From CAYYYG01 sp964476135 (GTDB lineage Bacteria > Patescibacteriota > Microgenomatia > UBA1406 > GWC2-37-13), in contig CAYYYG010000001.1 in assembly GCA_964476135.1 (NCBI GenBank), positions 1 to 64,000 of the forward strand: a stretch of DNA of 64,000 nt, given 5' to 3'. The translations under genes and the position numbers were made by a program. How positions within the stretch are numbered: position 1 is the first letter of the stretch; every line of letters begins with the position of its first letter. Below are positions 26,701 to 34,040 of the stretch, in pieces. The notes beneath the pieces are model-generated. The model saw only the letters and a program-made list of their open reading frames with translations, ran no database searches and had not been told where the DNA came from.

Positions 26701-27240
26701 TCCGGACTTATCAACAAACATATCGCAATTTGCCGTGAATGAGAGCGGTATCTCAAATGATGTGCCTATGGGGGCATTTGTCGCTACCTGAAAAGTGTAT
26801 CTTTTTCCTTGAGGAACGCTTACTCCTGTGCCGCTCAAATTTTGTGTGCTCAGTAGAGTTATAAAAGAAGGTAACCAAGCTTGATCTATGGAGTAGTTGG
26901 GTTGCGAACAGGTAAACGAATAAGGATATAATCGTGAATTACCATCGTCGGCCCCAACTCTTTCGTCTATTGTAAAATAATTATCGCCTCCCCAACCATA
27001 CGGCGGGCTATCGAAATAAGCGCCCGTCATAACCCAATCGCCAGTAGCTCTTACATCGACAGAAAAGGTACAACCTTTTCCTGTATTACCAGTTAAAGTA
27101 GTACTTATCCCTTCAGTTAAACTTATAGGTCTGCAGTTATCGGTGTCTTTACGGAATGTGGCAACTTCGGCAGATGCGGAATGTGAGAATATGATGCAGG
27201 AAGACAATAATAATAAGGTAACTAAAATAGCTTTACTCAT
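23758..27240 (-). CDS. Large modular cell-surface protein with Cys-rich and PT-rich linkers
   Basis: A 1160-residue secreted protein. A signal peptide (MSKAILVTLLLLSSCIIFSH then SASAEV) is clear. Then come an N-terminal beta-rich region with several Cys pairs, a carbohydrate-binding-like domain beginning GLLNNYSFEVVSGGVPSGWNG (about residues 235-380), a Pro-Thr linker, a second jellyroll-like domain (about 420-550), a short Cys-rich segment with 17 Cys in about 75 residues, a fibronectin-III-like domain (PTAVTVTQPDGGAIVHTRFV) and a C-terminal beta region ending DQYINLLPYIS. No sortase motif or membrane anchor is seen. It may be a pilus-associated adhesin, given the adjacent pseudopilin. The function is not known. 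Confidence 0.65.
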   Translation of the reverse strand: MSKAILVTLLLLSSCIIFSHSASAEVATFRKDTDNCRPISLTEGISTTLTGNTGKGCTFSVDVRATGDWVMTGAYFDSPPYGWGGDNYFTIDERVGADDGNSRLYPYSFTCSQPNYSIDQAWLPSFITLLSTQNLSGTGVSVPQGKRYTFQVATNAPIGTSFEIPLSFTANCDMFVDKSGTILRAEPVTNSSNACTDQTVININPRTAQFDYTTTVSSNTCGGGAPTPLTSSCSGGLLNNYSFEVVSGGVPSGWNGSAHAKNTSWVIPPDNINYGYNLSSDGSPMYQDINVTAGKTYSMRFYSASHNAGTQLIYMEYLNSSNNVIPGTRKSHTITKTVTTTSPFFGGPYTLTMDPAPSNATKLRVSVDANGNDWAKIDAACLTASGASGPTNTPTPTRTPTPTVPSAPTPTTVSTPTGSCPAGTELLFSELGPLPIGSPTALGGTVTDAVTPWAPEWDVENRNGVPLAWSNTGLTVTFPQNVVLDTVLMYDHDPQGKGVGWSINGVQLPWGADDVWSPPYALNRIANQMIFDYGADSPHFNICVRSATGGPTPTPTVATAPTGTPTPFHTACSATSCVAVAGVGANACSPAGGFCRQTVSGSTGTTCPSACGTTTTNQSCTCSGPCCPGTCRNGLACGEVRPVTCCTSTQPQGPTAVTVTQPDGGAIVHTRFVKVNWNFPSVAPGCGTAWGHNCAGNGNTSFSIYIDDNDDFSSRIISVDNIPPTARTYTTTLADGVLRNNTTYYAQVCAVNYLANCTEITFIKRAYPVGIITGSLGEFDNQSPGNEFTLTGIGGTTTSFNINPTTATGISSTCSTTTAGTPPRTNAYNCSITLDNVNNDPVPSQVFAIISNGFNPQLYTNPCFQTGATTCSANTQVNMDYDTNGGSNTNINQNIYFALNPGLTFMKIKNTSLISHGSLSTPFPVFTTLFDASGDDYNNDGNFLIIGNNSGSIGGVGTGIFAAAPPLGSGLVSRKSTPPYPPGQNWSANNYFPITPFNNQRFLEYVKTRKSYQIITNLNQLATDKINVWNGSLSINNAAHFNSKNVTLIVTGTVSLSTNTFDPAQPSSTAIIADRINFYDGAQMVDEARGIFVGNTIDFGVSDEPIKITGNVASTTNAVNISRVRTDNRKPSLFVNFDIDQYINLLPYISTATYDWKQLQ

Positions 27241-27323
27241 ATGCCGATTTACAGTATGTATTTAGAATACCACACCGTACTCTATTAGAATAGCAAATTT
27301 AAATGGAAAGTGAAATATTACGT

Positions 27324-28967
27324 TCATTCCCTTTCAAAATATTTTTTTAACAAATCTTTCGCAATGGGAGCGGCGATGTCCGAGCCCTGCCCTGCTTCTT
27401 CAACCAAAACCGTCACGACAATTTCTGGATCCTCCGAAGGTGCATATACCGTAAACCACGCATGCGGAATGCCGGATTCTGCATGTGACTCGGCGGTACC
27501 CGTCTTACACGCTACCTGAACGTGTTTTTTTTCTGCTGATCCGGATGCGGAATTTACGCTAAAATCAAAAAAAGGCCAGCCGGTTCCGCCGGTTGAACAT
27601 GCGTCCACCATTCCTTCCTGTATAACCTTAATATTATCTTTAGTTAACGGAAGAGTAGAGCAATTTCCTTCAGTGTCGGCAAGATATGACTTAAGTTTTA
27701 GTATAGTTGGTCTACAGTAGCGGCCATTATTGGCAAATACCGAGGTCATTGCCGCAACCTGTAATGGTGTAACGTTCAGATATCCCTGTCCGATGGATAG
27801 GTTATAAGTATCACCAAGAAACCATTTTTCTTTTAAGGTTTCTTCTTTCCAAAAAGGAAAAGGTATGATTCCCGACTTCTCCTCAAGAGGCAAGTCTGAT
27901 ATTTTCCCATAGCCGAATCTCTCCGACCACTTTTTAATATTTGAGGGGCCCAATTTTTCTCCAATTTTGTAAAAATATATATCGTTGGATCTTTTGATGG
28001 CCTTTACCATATCTACAAGCCCTTCAGTTTTTCCGTATTCCAGGTAGTACCAATTTCCGAAAGAATGGGTGCCGGCCTTGATCGTGCCGGTATCCTCTAT
28101 TGTTGTATCCCGATCGACAACTTTTTCTTCCAGTGCAGCGGCGGATATTACAAGTTTAAATGTGGATCCTGGTGGATAGGCGCCTTCCGTTGCTCGGTTA
28201 AATAATGGTTTGTTCTGGTCTTTTATGTAAATGGAGGTTTCTTTCGAATTTCCCTCTTCAAATGCCTGAATGTTATATGAGGGAGAGGAAGCCAAAGTGA
28301 GGATTTCGCCGGTGTCTGGTTTTGTGGCGACTACCACCGCTCTTTTGTCTTTTATGCTTTCGTAAGCTTCATTCTGAAGGTATTCATCGATCGACAGTTG
28401 GATAGTTTTGCCGTCGACGGGCGGAATTTGCGACAACGTGCGTAAGAATTTTCCCTGAGCATTTATTTCGATCAGTTGTTTTCCGTTCTTACCTCTAAGT
28501 TCACATTCGAAATGTTTTTCCACTGCTCTTTTACCGATTTTATCACCAGAATTTATCTTGAAAATACATGGATCACTTTCGATATCTGATGAGTCGGCCA
28601 CCTGACGGTAGCCTATTATATGAGCATTCGCTTCCGGATTAAGATAATTTCTTTTCGAAGATATCCTGTAATTGTCAGAACTGTTTTCATAGGTGCTATT
28701 ACTGGCAATTACGATCCCTTTACGATCAGTAATGATTCCCCGTTTGGGTTCGATAACAACTTCCCTAATTCTGTTGTTTTCGGAAAGTTGGCGGTAATAC
28801 TCACCCTTAACGACCGATAGTTGAAACAGCCTAAGCGTGATAGAAAAGAAACACACAACAATTATTGCTAGATAAAAAACCAGGAGCTTTATCGAGCGTT
28901 TCGACCATTTTCTATTAAAGCTCATCCCACCATCGATACCTTTTTCGATTATCGGTAATTTTTTCAT
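27324..28967 (-). CDS. mrdA: Penicillin-binding protein 2 (peptidoglycan transpeptidase)
   Basis: A class B PBP that cross-links peptidoglycan. After one N-terminal membrane helix (LLVFYLAIIVVCFFSITLRL) come the dimerisation segment KGEYYRQLSENNRIREVVIEPKRGIITDRKG and the transpeptidase domain with SxxK in PPGSTFKL, SxN as SND and KTG in CKTGTAE. The protein is about 547 residues. A TTG at 28985 is also possible; ATG 28967 (MKKLPIIEK) is preferred, behind a TATACT box. It is the last gene of a run after prgI and the virB4-like genes. Confidence 0.9.
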   Translation of the reverse strand: MKKLPIIEKGIDGGMSFNRKWSKRSIKLLVFYLAIIVVCFFSITLRLFQLSVVKGEYYRQLSENNRIREVVIEPKRGIITDRKGIVIASNSTYENSSDNYRISSKRNYLNPEANAHIIGYRQVADSSDIESDPCIFKINSGDKIGKRAVEKHFECELRGKNGKQLIEINAQGKFLRTLSQIPPVDGKTIQLSIDEYLQNEAYESIKDKRAVVVATKPDTGEILTLASSPSYNIQAFEEGNSKETSIYIKDQNKPLFNRATEGAYPPGSTFKLVISAAALEEKVVDRDTTIEDTGTIKAGTHSFGNWYYLEYGKTEGLVDMVKAIKRSNDIYFYKIGEKLGPSNIKKWSERFGYGKISDLPLEEKSGIIPFPFWKEETLKEKWFLGDTYNLSIGQGYLNVTPLQVAAMTSVFANNGRYCRPTILKLKSYLADTEGNCSTLPLTKDNIKVIQEGMVDACSTGGTGWPFFDFSVNSASGSAEKKHVQVACKTGTAESHAESGIPHAWFTVYAPSEDPEIVVTVLVEEAGQGSDIAAPIAKDLLKKYFERE

Positions 28968-29011
28968 AATTAAATCGGACAACAAGAGAAGTATAAATGC
29001 AGGGCACCTGT

Positions 29012-30757
29012 TTATTCAATAATCGTCCGCTCCTCTTCTGAGGCGATCACGCGGAATCCTACGTGTGATTGGCCGGCAAAAAACAAACCTTCACCAACTC
29101 CGGCAGAAAGCAAAAAATGTTTTTCACCGCCGGTTAAGTAAAAAGTTTCCGTGATGCGGTCCACGGCGGCTGTTGACTGTTTTAGAATAATCTGCAAGCT
29201 CGAGTTGGTTATGATAGCCTTCCCTTCATCGGTACTTAAGAAATCTTCGACATCCTGGGTGATCGTCGTCATCCCGAGCAAATACTTTCTCGCTCTTTTG
29301 GCAAAGTTGTGCAGGTAGGCGCCGGAATCCTTGTTTTTTATAAGATACCACGCCTCATCCACAATCAACACCCTTTTTCTCCGGTTTTTTCTAACCCTGT
29401 TCCAGATATAATCTAGAGTTATATACATAGCCACGGGACGCAGATTTTCTTCCAAATCGCGAATTCCAAAAACCGTAAATGGGTTTTTAATATCGAAATT
29501 GGATTGGTGATTAAAAATTCCCGACGCTGAGCCCTTAACAAATTTTTCCAGCCTATCAGATAGTTCTCGCGCTTCGGCAGACTCCATTCCGATAAGAATT
29601 TTATACAGATCTTCAAGAAGAGGCGGTTCGGTCTTGAATGTTTCCGGATCCTGTGTTATCCCCTTTTCTCTATAGGTCAGCACCAAAGCCCGGTCAAGAA
29701 GCGCATCTTGCGCCGGAGTCAATTCACCCATGATTACCTTCATAAGTGAATGTAGATTAAGCACTTTGTTGGTTAATTCATCCGGCTCCGGATTTTCTGT
29801 GGTTAAGTCGAACGGGTTGATTTTATATTTTGATGAAAGCGAGAACTCCACGAATTCGCCACCAACAGACTGGGAGAGTTTTTCATACTCATTTTCCGGA
29901 TCAAGAATTATGACATGCACGTCCATCATGAGTAGTCTTAGGGTTTCGAGCTTAACAAGAAAGCTTTTTCCTCCTCCCGACTTACCCATGATTACCGAGT
30001 TGGCATTTTCCAGTGTGAACCGATCAAAGATAATCAAACTGCCGTCATGCTGGTTGATTCCGTACAAAATCCCCTCATTTTTTGTAAGTGCAGCCGTCGA
30101 AAACGGAAAAGTCATTGCGAGTGAAGTGGTGTCCATATTGCGCCAGACCGAGAGCTTATCGTGGAACATCGGTAAAGTTGACTTAAACCCCTCCTCCATT
30201 TCAAGAGTTGCCCGCCTTGCGATTATGAGAAGAGATGAGAGGGTCGAATCAATCTGTTTGCATATTTGATCAAGCTCCTCCTCAGTATCGGCCGGGACAG
30301 TTATATATAACCCAAACTGAAAAAATCTTTCCGAGCCCTTAGCAAGTTCAGCCTGAAGAGACAGAGCGTCATCAAGGGCTACCTGAACTGTCGGATCAAC
30401 AACCTTTCCGGCTTTGATGTCGCCTTCGATCGTCGCCTCCATTTCGGCGATCTTTCGGCGCAGTTCTTCAAGTACTACCTTAGCTTCGGTCGGATAAATA
30501 TACATTGAGGTGTAAACCGGGTGGTCGAACGTGATGAGAGAGTATAACCAGTTGGCGTTTACATATCGTGGGTAACCGACGACGTAAAGGGAGCGATAGT
30601 ATTTATCATCGATTTTTATATGGTTGAAGTCTACTTCCACGAATGAGGGTGCGATGATATCCTTTATGCTAAGTGTGCCCTTAGCCATCACATCGGCAAC
30701 ATTCTGCGCAGTTGTCGGTATTTTTCCTGCTGATTTTTTTCCTCCGAATCCTAGCAT
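29012..30757 (-). CDS. VirB4/TraC-type secretion ATPase
   Basis: A 581-residue ATPase of the CagE/TrbE/VirB4 family that powers type IV secretion or pilus biogenesis. N-terminal signature: VEVDFNHIKIDDKYYRSLYVVGYPRYV. Walker A is MGKSGGGKSFLVKLE, Walker B is RVLIVDEAWYLI, and there is a C-terminal TQDVEDFLSTDEGKAIITNSSLQIILKQ. No membrane segment is present, so it is a peripheral cytoplasmic motor. It lies 4 nt after the VirB4-associated gene and two genes after prgI, the order seen in Gram-positive-type systems. A coupling-type ATPase is at 58010-60367. Confidence 0.9.
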   Translation of the reverse strand: MLGFGGKKSAGKIPTTAQNVADVMAKGTLSIKDIIAPSFVEVDFNHIKIDDKYYRSLYVVGYPRYVNANWLYSLITFDHPVYTSMYIYPTEAKVVLEELRRKIAEMEATIEGDIKAGKVVDPTVQVALDDALSLQAELAKGSERFFQFGLYITVPADTEEELDQICKQIDSTLSSLLIIARRATLEMEEGFKSTLPMFHDKLSVWRNMDTTSLAMTFPFSTAALTKNEGILYGINQHDGSLIIFDRFTLENANSVIMGKSGGGKSFLVKLETLRLLMMDVHVIILDPENEYEKLSQSVGGEFVEFSLSSKYKINPFDLTTENPEPDELTNKVLNLHSLMKVIMGELTPAQDALLDRALVLTYREKGITQDPETFKTEPPLLEDLYKILIGMESAEARELSDRLEKFVKGSASGIFNHQSNFDIKNPFTVFGIRDLEENLRPVAMYITLDYIWNRVRKNRRKRVLIVDEAWYLIKNKDSGAYLHNFAKRARKYLLGMTTITQDVEDFLSTDEGKAIITNSSLQIILKQSTAAVDRITETFYLTGGEKHFLLSAGVGEGLFFAGQSHVGFRVIASEEERTIIE

Positions 30758-30761
30758 ATTA

Positions 30762-31418
30762 TTATCCTGTGGTGGTAACTACATCCGTATAACTGGCAAT
30801 AGGCGCAAGCTGTCTGCCGGTCGATGATGGATTATACAGATTATAAAACAAATCGACGATTTCCTGCTGCTGCATTACGGTCGATCTTAGGCCGACTTTA
30901 GCAAGAAGTCTGAGTAAATGGTCTCTTTTGGGATAAAGAGAGGCTTTGGCACGGCTTATTATATACTCCTTATTCATCCCTTTGGCGTTGACACCGGAAA
31001 CTCCGAGTTCAAGCGGATTAAATGGAATCGTGAAAAAGAACCTCTTTTCAAGAACTGTGTTTATTTTTACGATATCCTGAATGAACTCCTTGTAGGAGTT
31101 CAATCTGTTTTTTATTAAAGCGTTCGGCTGGGTTTTTATTTTTCCATTAAGGTATTCGATGTAAGAAGATATATCCATTTTTTTAGATAAAATCAATATT
31201 TGAACCGGGAAAGACAATGAGTTCAGAAGGCTTGCGTAGGCATAGATTATCGAAGCCTGCTCTTCCTGAGAAAGAAGCCAGAAGTTTACCGCACCGATCT
31301 CAATAATGCAGGTAGCGGAAAAATCTTTCATTAATAATATATCGTCTTTAACGTCTTCTATGGAAATGAAGCTTTGTGTGGTCGACTTAATCGGGGAAGT
31401 CGGTTTTTTAGGTGGCAT
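30762..31418 (-). CDS. VirB4-associated protein (TraC N-terminal-domain-like)
   Basis: A 218-residue protein with FISIEDVKDDILLMKDFSATCIIEIGAVNFWLLSQEEQASIIYAYASLLNSL spread over residues about 17-70, then SFPVQILILSKKMDISSYIEYLNGKI, similar to the N-terminal domain of VirB4/TrsE proteins but with no ATPase domain. It sits between prgI and the VirB4 ATPase with gaps of 3-4 nt, so it probably works in the same complex, perhaps linking the ATPase to the membrane. It is probably an independent partner and not a broken fragment, because the downstream ATPase has its own N-terminal domain. Confidence 0.65.
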   Translation of the reverse strand: MPPKKPTSPIKSTTQSFISIEDVKDDILLMKDFSATCIIEIGAVNFWLLSQEEQASIIYAYASLLNSLSFPVQILILSKKMDISSYIEYLNGKIKTQPNALIKNRLNSYKEFIQDIVKINTVLEKRFFFTIPFNPLELGVSGVNAKGMNKEYIISRAKASLYPKRDHLLRLLAKVGLRSTVMQQQEIVDLFYNLYNPSSTGRQLAPIASYTDVVTTTG

Positions 31419-31421
31419 ATT

Positions 31422-32255
31422 TTATAACATTTCCTTAGAGTGGATTTCTAACGGGTTTGCAGGTGATGATGTTATTGTAATTTTCATTGTATCAAAAAAA
31501 TATCCTTCTTTCGGGTCTTTGGGTTCGATGGTGTACTCCCCCTGAGGAATAGTGTGAAACGTGGCGAAAACACCGTGGGGGTTGGTTTTCAGAAGTCTTA
31601 TCGGCTTATTGTTTTTGTCTTTTATATAAACCAACACACCAGGCAGCGGGATTTTTTTATTGTTTTTAACTGTTCCCAGCAGAAATGGTTTATTTGGCGC
31701 CTCAACAGTTTGCTGCAGCGCTTGCGGCAGAGGAGTTGCCGTTTTTGTTTTAGTGTTTTGTGCTGCTGGGGCTTGTGTCTTTGGTTGTGTTTTTGGGACA
31801 GGCGGTTTGTTTAATAAGCTTTGGATCTGTTGTTTTTTAATGTTGGGCTCGGGTTTTGGTTGAGTGCGCGTGAGATAAGAGGCGAGTTTTTCTCTGGTCT
31901 CGATATGTGCTGAAACTTTATGTGGGTCGGAAACGTAGTACAAATCATGTAGAACGGTTATTGATGGATTATTTTTATGATAAGTATATTGTGTGGGCGC
32001 ATTGAGTCTTTTCCAGAGATTTTTTATCCACACATCAAGCGGACGATCCTGTATCGGTAAAAACGCGAATGCGATGCCGAAACCGGCGGTGATCAGTGCC
32101 ATCATTACGTTTATGATCGGAATCGGGATTATCTTGAAAACAACAAATGCGGAAGGAAAAAACACAACCAGATATAGAAACTGATGCAGCGTCATGAATC
32201 CGATCAGCTTGAATTCAAAAGAAGTGATCTGTCTGGGGATTGGATGTTGCTCCAT
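31422..32255 (-). CDS. PrgI-family membrane protein with a C-terminal carboxypeptidase-regulatory-like domain
   Basis: Residues 1-85 match the PrgI family (MEQHPIPRQITSFEFKLIGFMTLHQFLYLV with two membrane helices, then AFLPIQDRPLDVWIKNLWKRL), a small inner-membrane subunit of Gram-positive-type conjugation systems. A Pro/Lys/Gln-rich linker (about 125-190) leads to a beta-sandwich of the carboxypeptidase-regulatory/CnaB-like type, GTVKNNKKIPLPGVLVYIKDKNNKPIRLLKTNPHGVF in residues about 194-230. Ordinary PrgI proteins lack this domain. TATACT (32262-32267) ends 6 nt before the ATG. It is the first gene of the prgI-virB4-mrdA operon. Confidence 0.78.
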   Translation of the reverse strand: MEQHPIPRQITSFEFKLIGFMTLHQFLYLVVFFPSAFVVFKIIPIPIINVMMALITAGFGIAFAFLPIQDRPLDVWIKNLWKRLNAPTQYTYHKNNPSITVLHDLYYVSDPHKVSAHIETREKLASYLTRTQPKPEPNIKKQQIQSLLNKPPVPKTQPKTQAPAAQNTKTKTATPLPQALQQTVEAPNKPFLLGTVKNNKKIPLPGVLVYIKDKNNKPIRLLKTNPHGVFATFHTIPQGEYTIEPKDPKEGYFFDTMKITITSSPANPLEIHSKEML

Positions 32256-32261
32256 GTACTA

Positions 32262-32289
32262 AGTATAGCGTTTATTGTCGCTATGGCAA
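32262..32289 (-). promoter_or_regulatory. Promoter of the prgI-virB4-mrdA operon with an internal inverted repeat
   Basis: On the minus strand TTGCCA (32284-32289), a 16-bp spacer and TATACT (32262-32267) precede the ATG at 32255 by 6 nt. An inverted repeat ATAGCG/CGCTAT (32265-32270 and 32279-32284) fills the spacer and touches both boxes, a position suited to a repressor. Confidence 0.65.
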
Positions 32290-32305
32290 GAGAGTTACCA
32301 CCAGG

Positions 32306-33388
32306 TTATCGATAAGTGATAGGTTTTTCTGTTTGGGGCAGAAGAAGACTCATTTTTCTGCTTTTTACATTTATTCTCTCTATAAAGACAGTTATTTTTT
32401 GTCCGATCTTTATATTTTCCGCTCCGGCTAATTTGCTTACGTGAATCAGTCCTTCAACGCCAGGTTCTAGTCTGACAAAATATCCATATTGTTCTTTTCT
32501 TACCACTTCTCCTTCGATAGCCTTGTCTTTGGGATATTTTTCTTCAATCGAGTCCCAAGGATCTTTACTAAATCTCTTTATAGAAAGGTTTAGTTTCAAA
32601 TCTGTTTCATTTTTTTCGACTACGATAACATTGATGGTTTCTCCCTGACGTACGTAGGAGGCGGTATCGGTTACTTTTTCCCATGATATTTCCGATATGT
32701 GAACAAGTCCTTCGACTCCACTAACTTCACAAAAGACTCCGAATTCTGAAACACCAAGCACCTTAGCTTCATACTTTTCTCCGACTTTTATTTCATCGAA
32801 TCGTTTTTTTAATTCTTTATGAGATATGTTCAGTGCAGATGCCTTCTGTGAAACTACCAATCTATTTTTTATCTGGTCCACTTCAAGAACTTTAACCTTA
32901 ACCTTTTGTTTCTCCAGTTTTTCCGGGTTATTGAGATAGTCTACTGTAAGCTGGATTTTCGGAATGACGCCGCGAATGCCCATAAAGTCTATAAAAACTC
33001 CACCTTTTCCATACTCGCCGCAGACAACCTCAATATTTTCTTCCTTATCTTTCTTTTCTTTGAGAATCTCCCATTTTCCTTTTTCGAAGAATTTTCGCAT
33101 AGATACAACCGGAAATCCTTCTCTTGATTCTTCCGATATCACGCGCACATGTACATTATCGCCGATTTTGAGATAAGGCAGATATGTGGATATTTCCTTT
33201 ACTTCTCGATCGCCAAGAACAGCGTGGGCTTTGCCCCCGACATTAAAAGTAACGCCTTTTTTTGATAAAGCAACAATCATCGCGTCAAGTTCTTGATTTT
33301 TTTTGACTGTTGAAACCGAGCCTTGCTGCAGAAGTGAGTCCATTAGGTTGAGGGTTTTGGCTGGGTTTTTAGTTTTCTTTTTTGTCAT
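32306..33388 (-). CDS. rpsA: Ribosomal protein S1-like RNA-binding protein (four S1 repeats)
   Basis: A 360-residue protein with a charged N-terminus and four S1 (OB-fold) repeats. The last two are the most typical: GEKYEAKVLGVSEFGVFCEVSGVEGLVHISEIS and AIEGEVVRKEQYGYFVRLEPGVEGLIHVSKL. S1 binds mRNA on the 30S subunit. E. coli S1 has six repeats, whereas four or so is common outside Proteobacteria. Unlike most genes here it has a strong AAGGAGG site, 13 nt from the ATG, and a structured 5' leader. Confidence 0.88.
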   Translation of the reverse strand: MTKKKTKNPAKTLNLMDSLLQQGSVSTVKKNQELDAMIVALSKKGVTFNVGGKAHAVLGDREVKEISTYLPYLKIGDNVHVRVISEESREGFPVVSMRKFFEKGKWEILKEKKDKEENIEVVCGEYGKGGVFIDFMGIRGVIPKIQLTVDYLNNPEKLEKQKVKVKVLEVDQIKNRLVVSQKASALNISHKELKKRFDEIKVGEKYEAKVLGVSEFGVFCEVSGVEGLVHISEISWEKVTDTASYVRQGETINVIVVEKNETDLKLNLSIKRFSKDPWDSIEEKYPKDKAIEGEVVRKEQYGYFVRLEPGVEGLIHVSKLAGAENIKIGQKITVFIERINVKSRKMSLLLPQTEKPITYR

Positions 33389-33401
33389 TGGTTTGAAGCT
33401 T

Positions 33402-33428
33402 CCTCCTTTTTTCCTACCTTGCGGTAGG
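33402..33428 (-). promoter_or_regulatory. rpsA leader: 5' hairpin with GCAA tetraloop plus Shine-Dalgarno
   Basis: On the minus strand CCTACC-GCAA-GGTAGG (33428 to 33413) forms a 6-bp hairpin closed by a GNRA-type tetraloop, followed by an A-rich stretch and AAGGAGG (33408-33402). A TATAAA box just upstream would start the transcript within or just before the hairpin. It may protect the 5' end or serve autoregulation by S1. Confidence 0.5.
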
Positions 33429-33491
33429 TTTATACTTTACCAAATGATTGTAAAAAAAACAAGTACATCTTTGTGAGGCTCTTAATGCTAT

Positions 33492-33539
33492 CCCTTTAAA
33501 AACAACAATCCTTATCTGCCTTGAGGGCAGATAAGGATT
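33492..33539 (-). terminator. Intrinsic terminator after the HU gene
   Basis: AATCCTTATCTGCC (33507-33520) and GGCAGATAAGGATT (33526-33539) form a perfect 14-bp stem with a 5-base loop. Read on the minus strand it is followed by GTTGTTTTTAAAGGG (33506-33492). It ends the HU transcript. Confidence 0.85.
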
Positions 33540-33554
33540 CTGTTGTTTCTAACG

Positions 33555-33827
33555 TTATTTAATCATTCTTTTCAGGCTTTTTCCTGCTGTAAAGCCAGGA
33601 GTTTTTGTGGACGGGATCTGGATAACCGCACCTGTCTGCGGATTGCGTCCTTTTCTTGCGGCTCGCTTTCGGACCATGAATGTTCCGAACCCGGTAACGA
33701 CCACTTTTTCACCTCTCTTCATCGCGTCGGTAACGGAGCCGAACACTGCGTTAACAGCGTCTTTGGCCGCTTTTGAAGTAAGACCTACTTTTTTACTTAC
33801 CTGAGCCACTAAATCAGCTTTTGTCAT
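33555..33827 (-). CDS. hup: HU family DNA-binding protein
   Basis: A 90-residue histone-like protein. MTKADLVAQVSKKVGLTSKAAKDAV is the helical dimerisation part, GFGTFMVRKRAARKGRNPQTG leads into the DNA-binding arm and TPGFTAGKSLKRMI is the C-terminal strand-helix. It bends and compacts DNA as a dimer. A strong GGAGGTGA Shine-Dalgarno sequence lies close upstream, unlike the many leaderless genes here, as expected for a highly expressed gene. An intrinsic terminator follows. Confidence 0.95.
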   Translation of the reverse strand: MTKADLVAQVSKKVGLTSKAAKDAVNAVFGSVTDAMKRGEKVVVTGFGTFMVRKRAARKGRNPQTGAVIQIPSTKTPGFTAGKSLKRMIK

Positions 33828-34040
33828 ATGTTTTCACCTCCTCACAATTAAAATAAATAGTAGTAATTTGTTACGACAACGCCGTCATTTGATCAATGCA
33901 AACGCTATCGTGTATTCGTATGCGCGCTACGGATAGGGAAAAGCTTAGTGGTTTTTGGGCTTCTTGTCAATCTATATTTTAAATATCTTTATACAACAAT
34001 CTATATCAAAATCGTTTTGTCACAATAGTACAAATCGAGT

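Noticed and set aside
33828..34040. Possible small RNA gene (SRP RNA, tmRNA or RNase P RNA) between hup and rny
   Set aside because: None of the conserved core sequences of these RNAs is visible; the stretch is mainly the hup upstream region.
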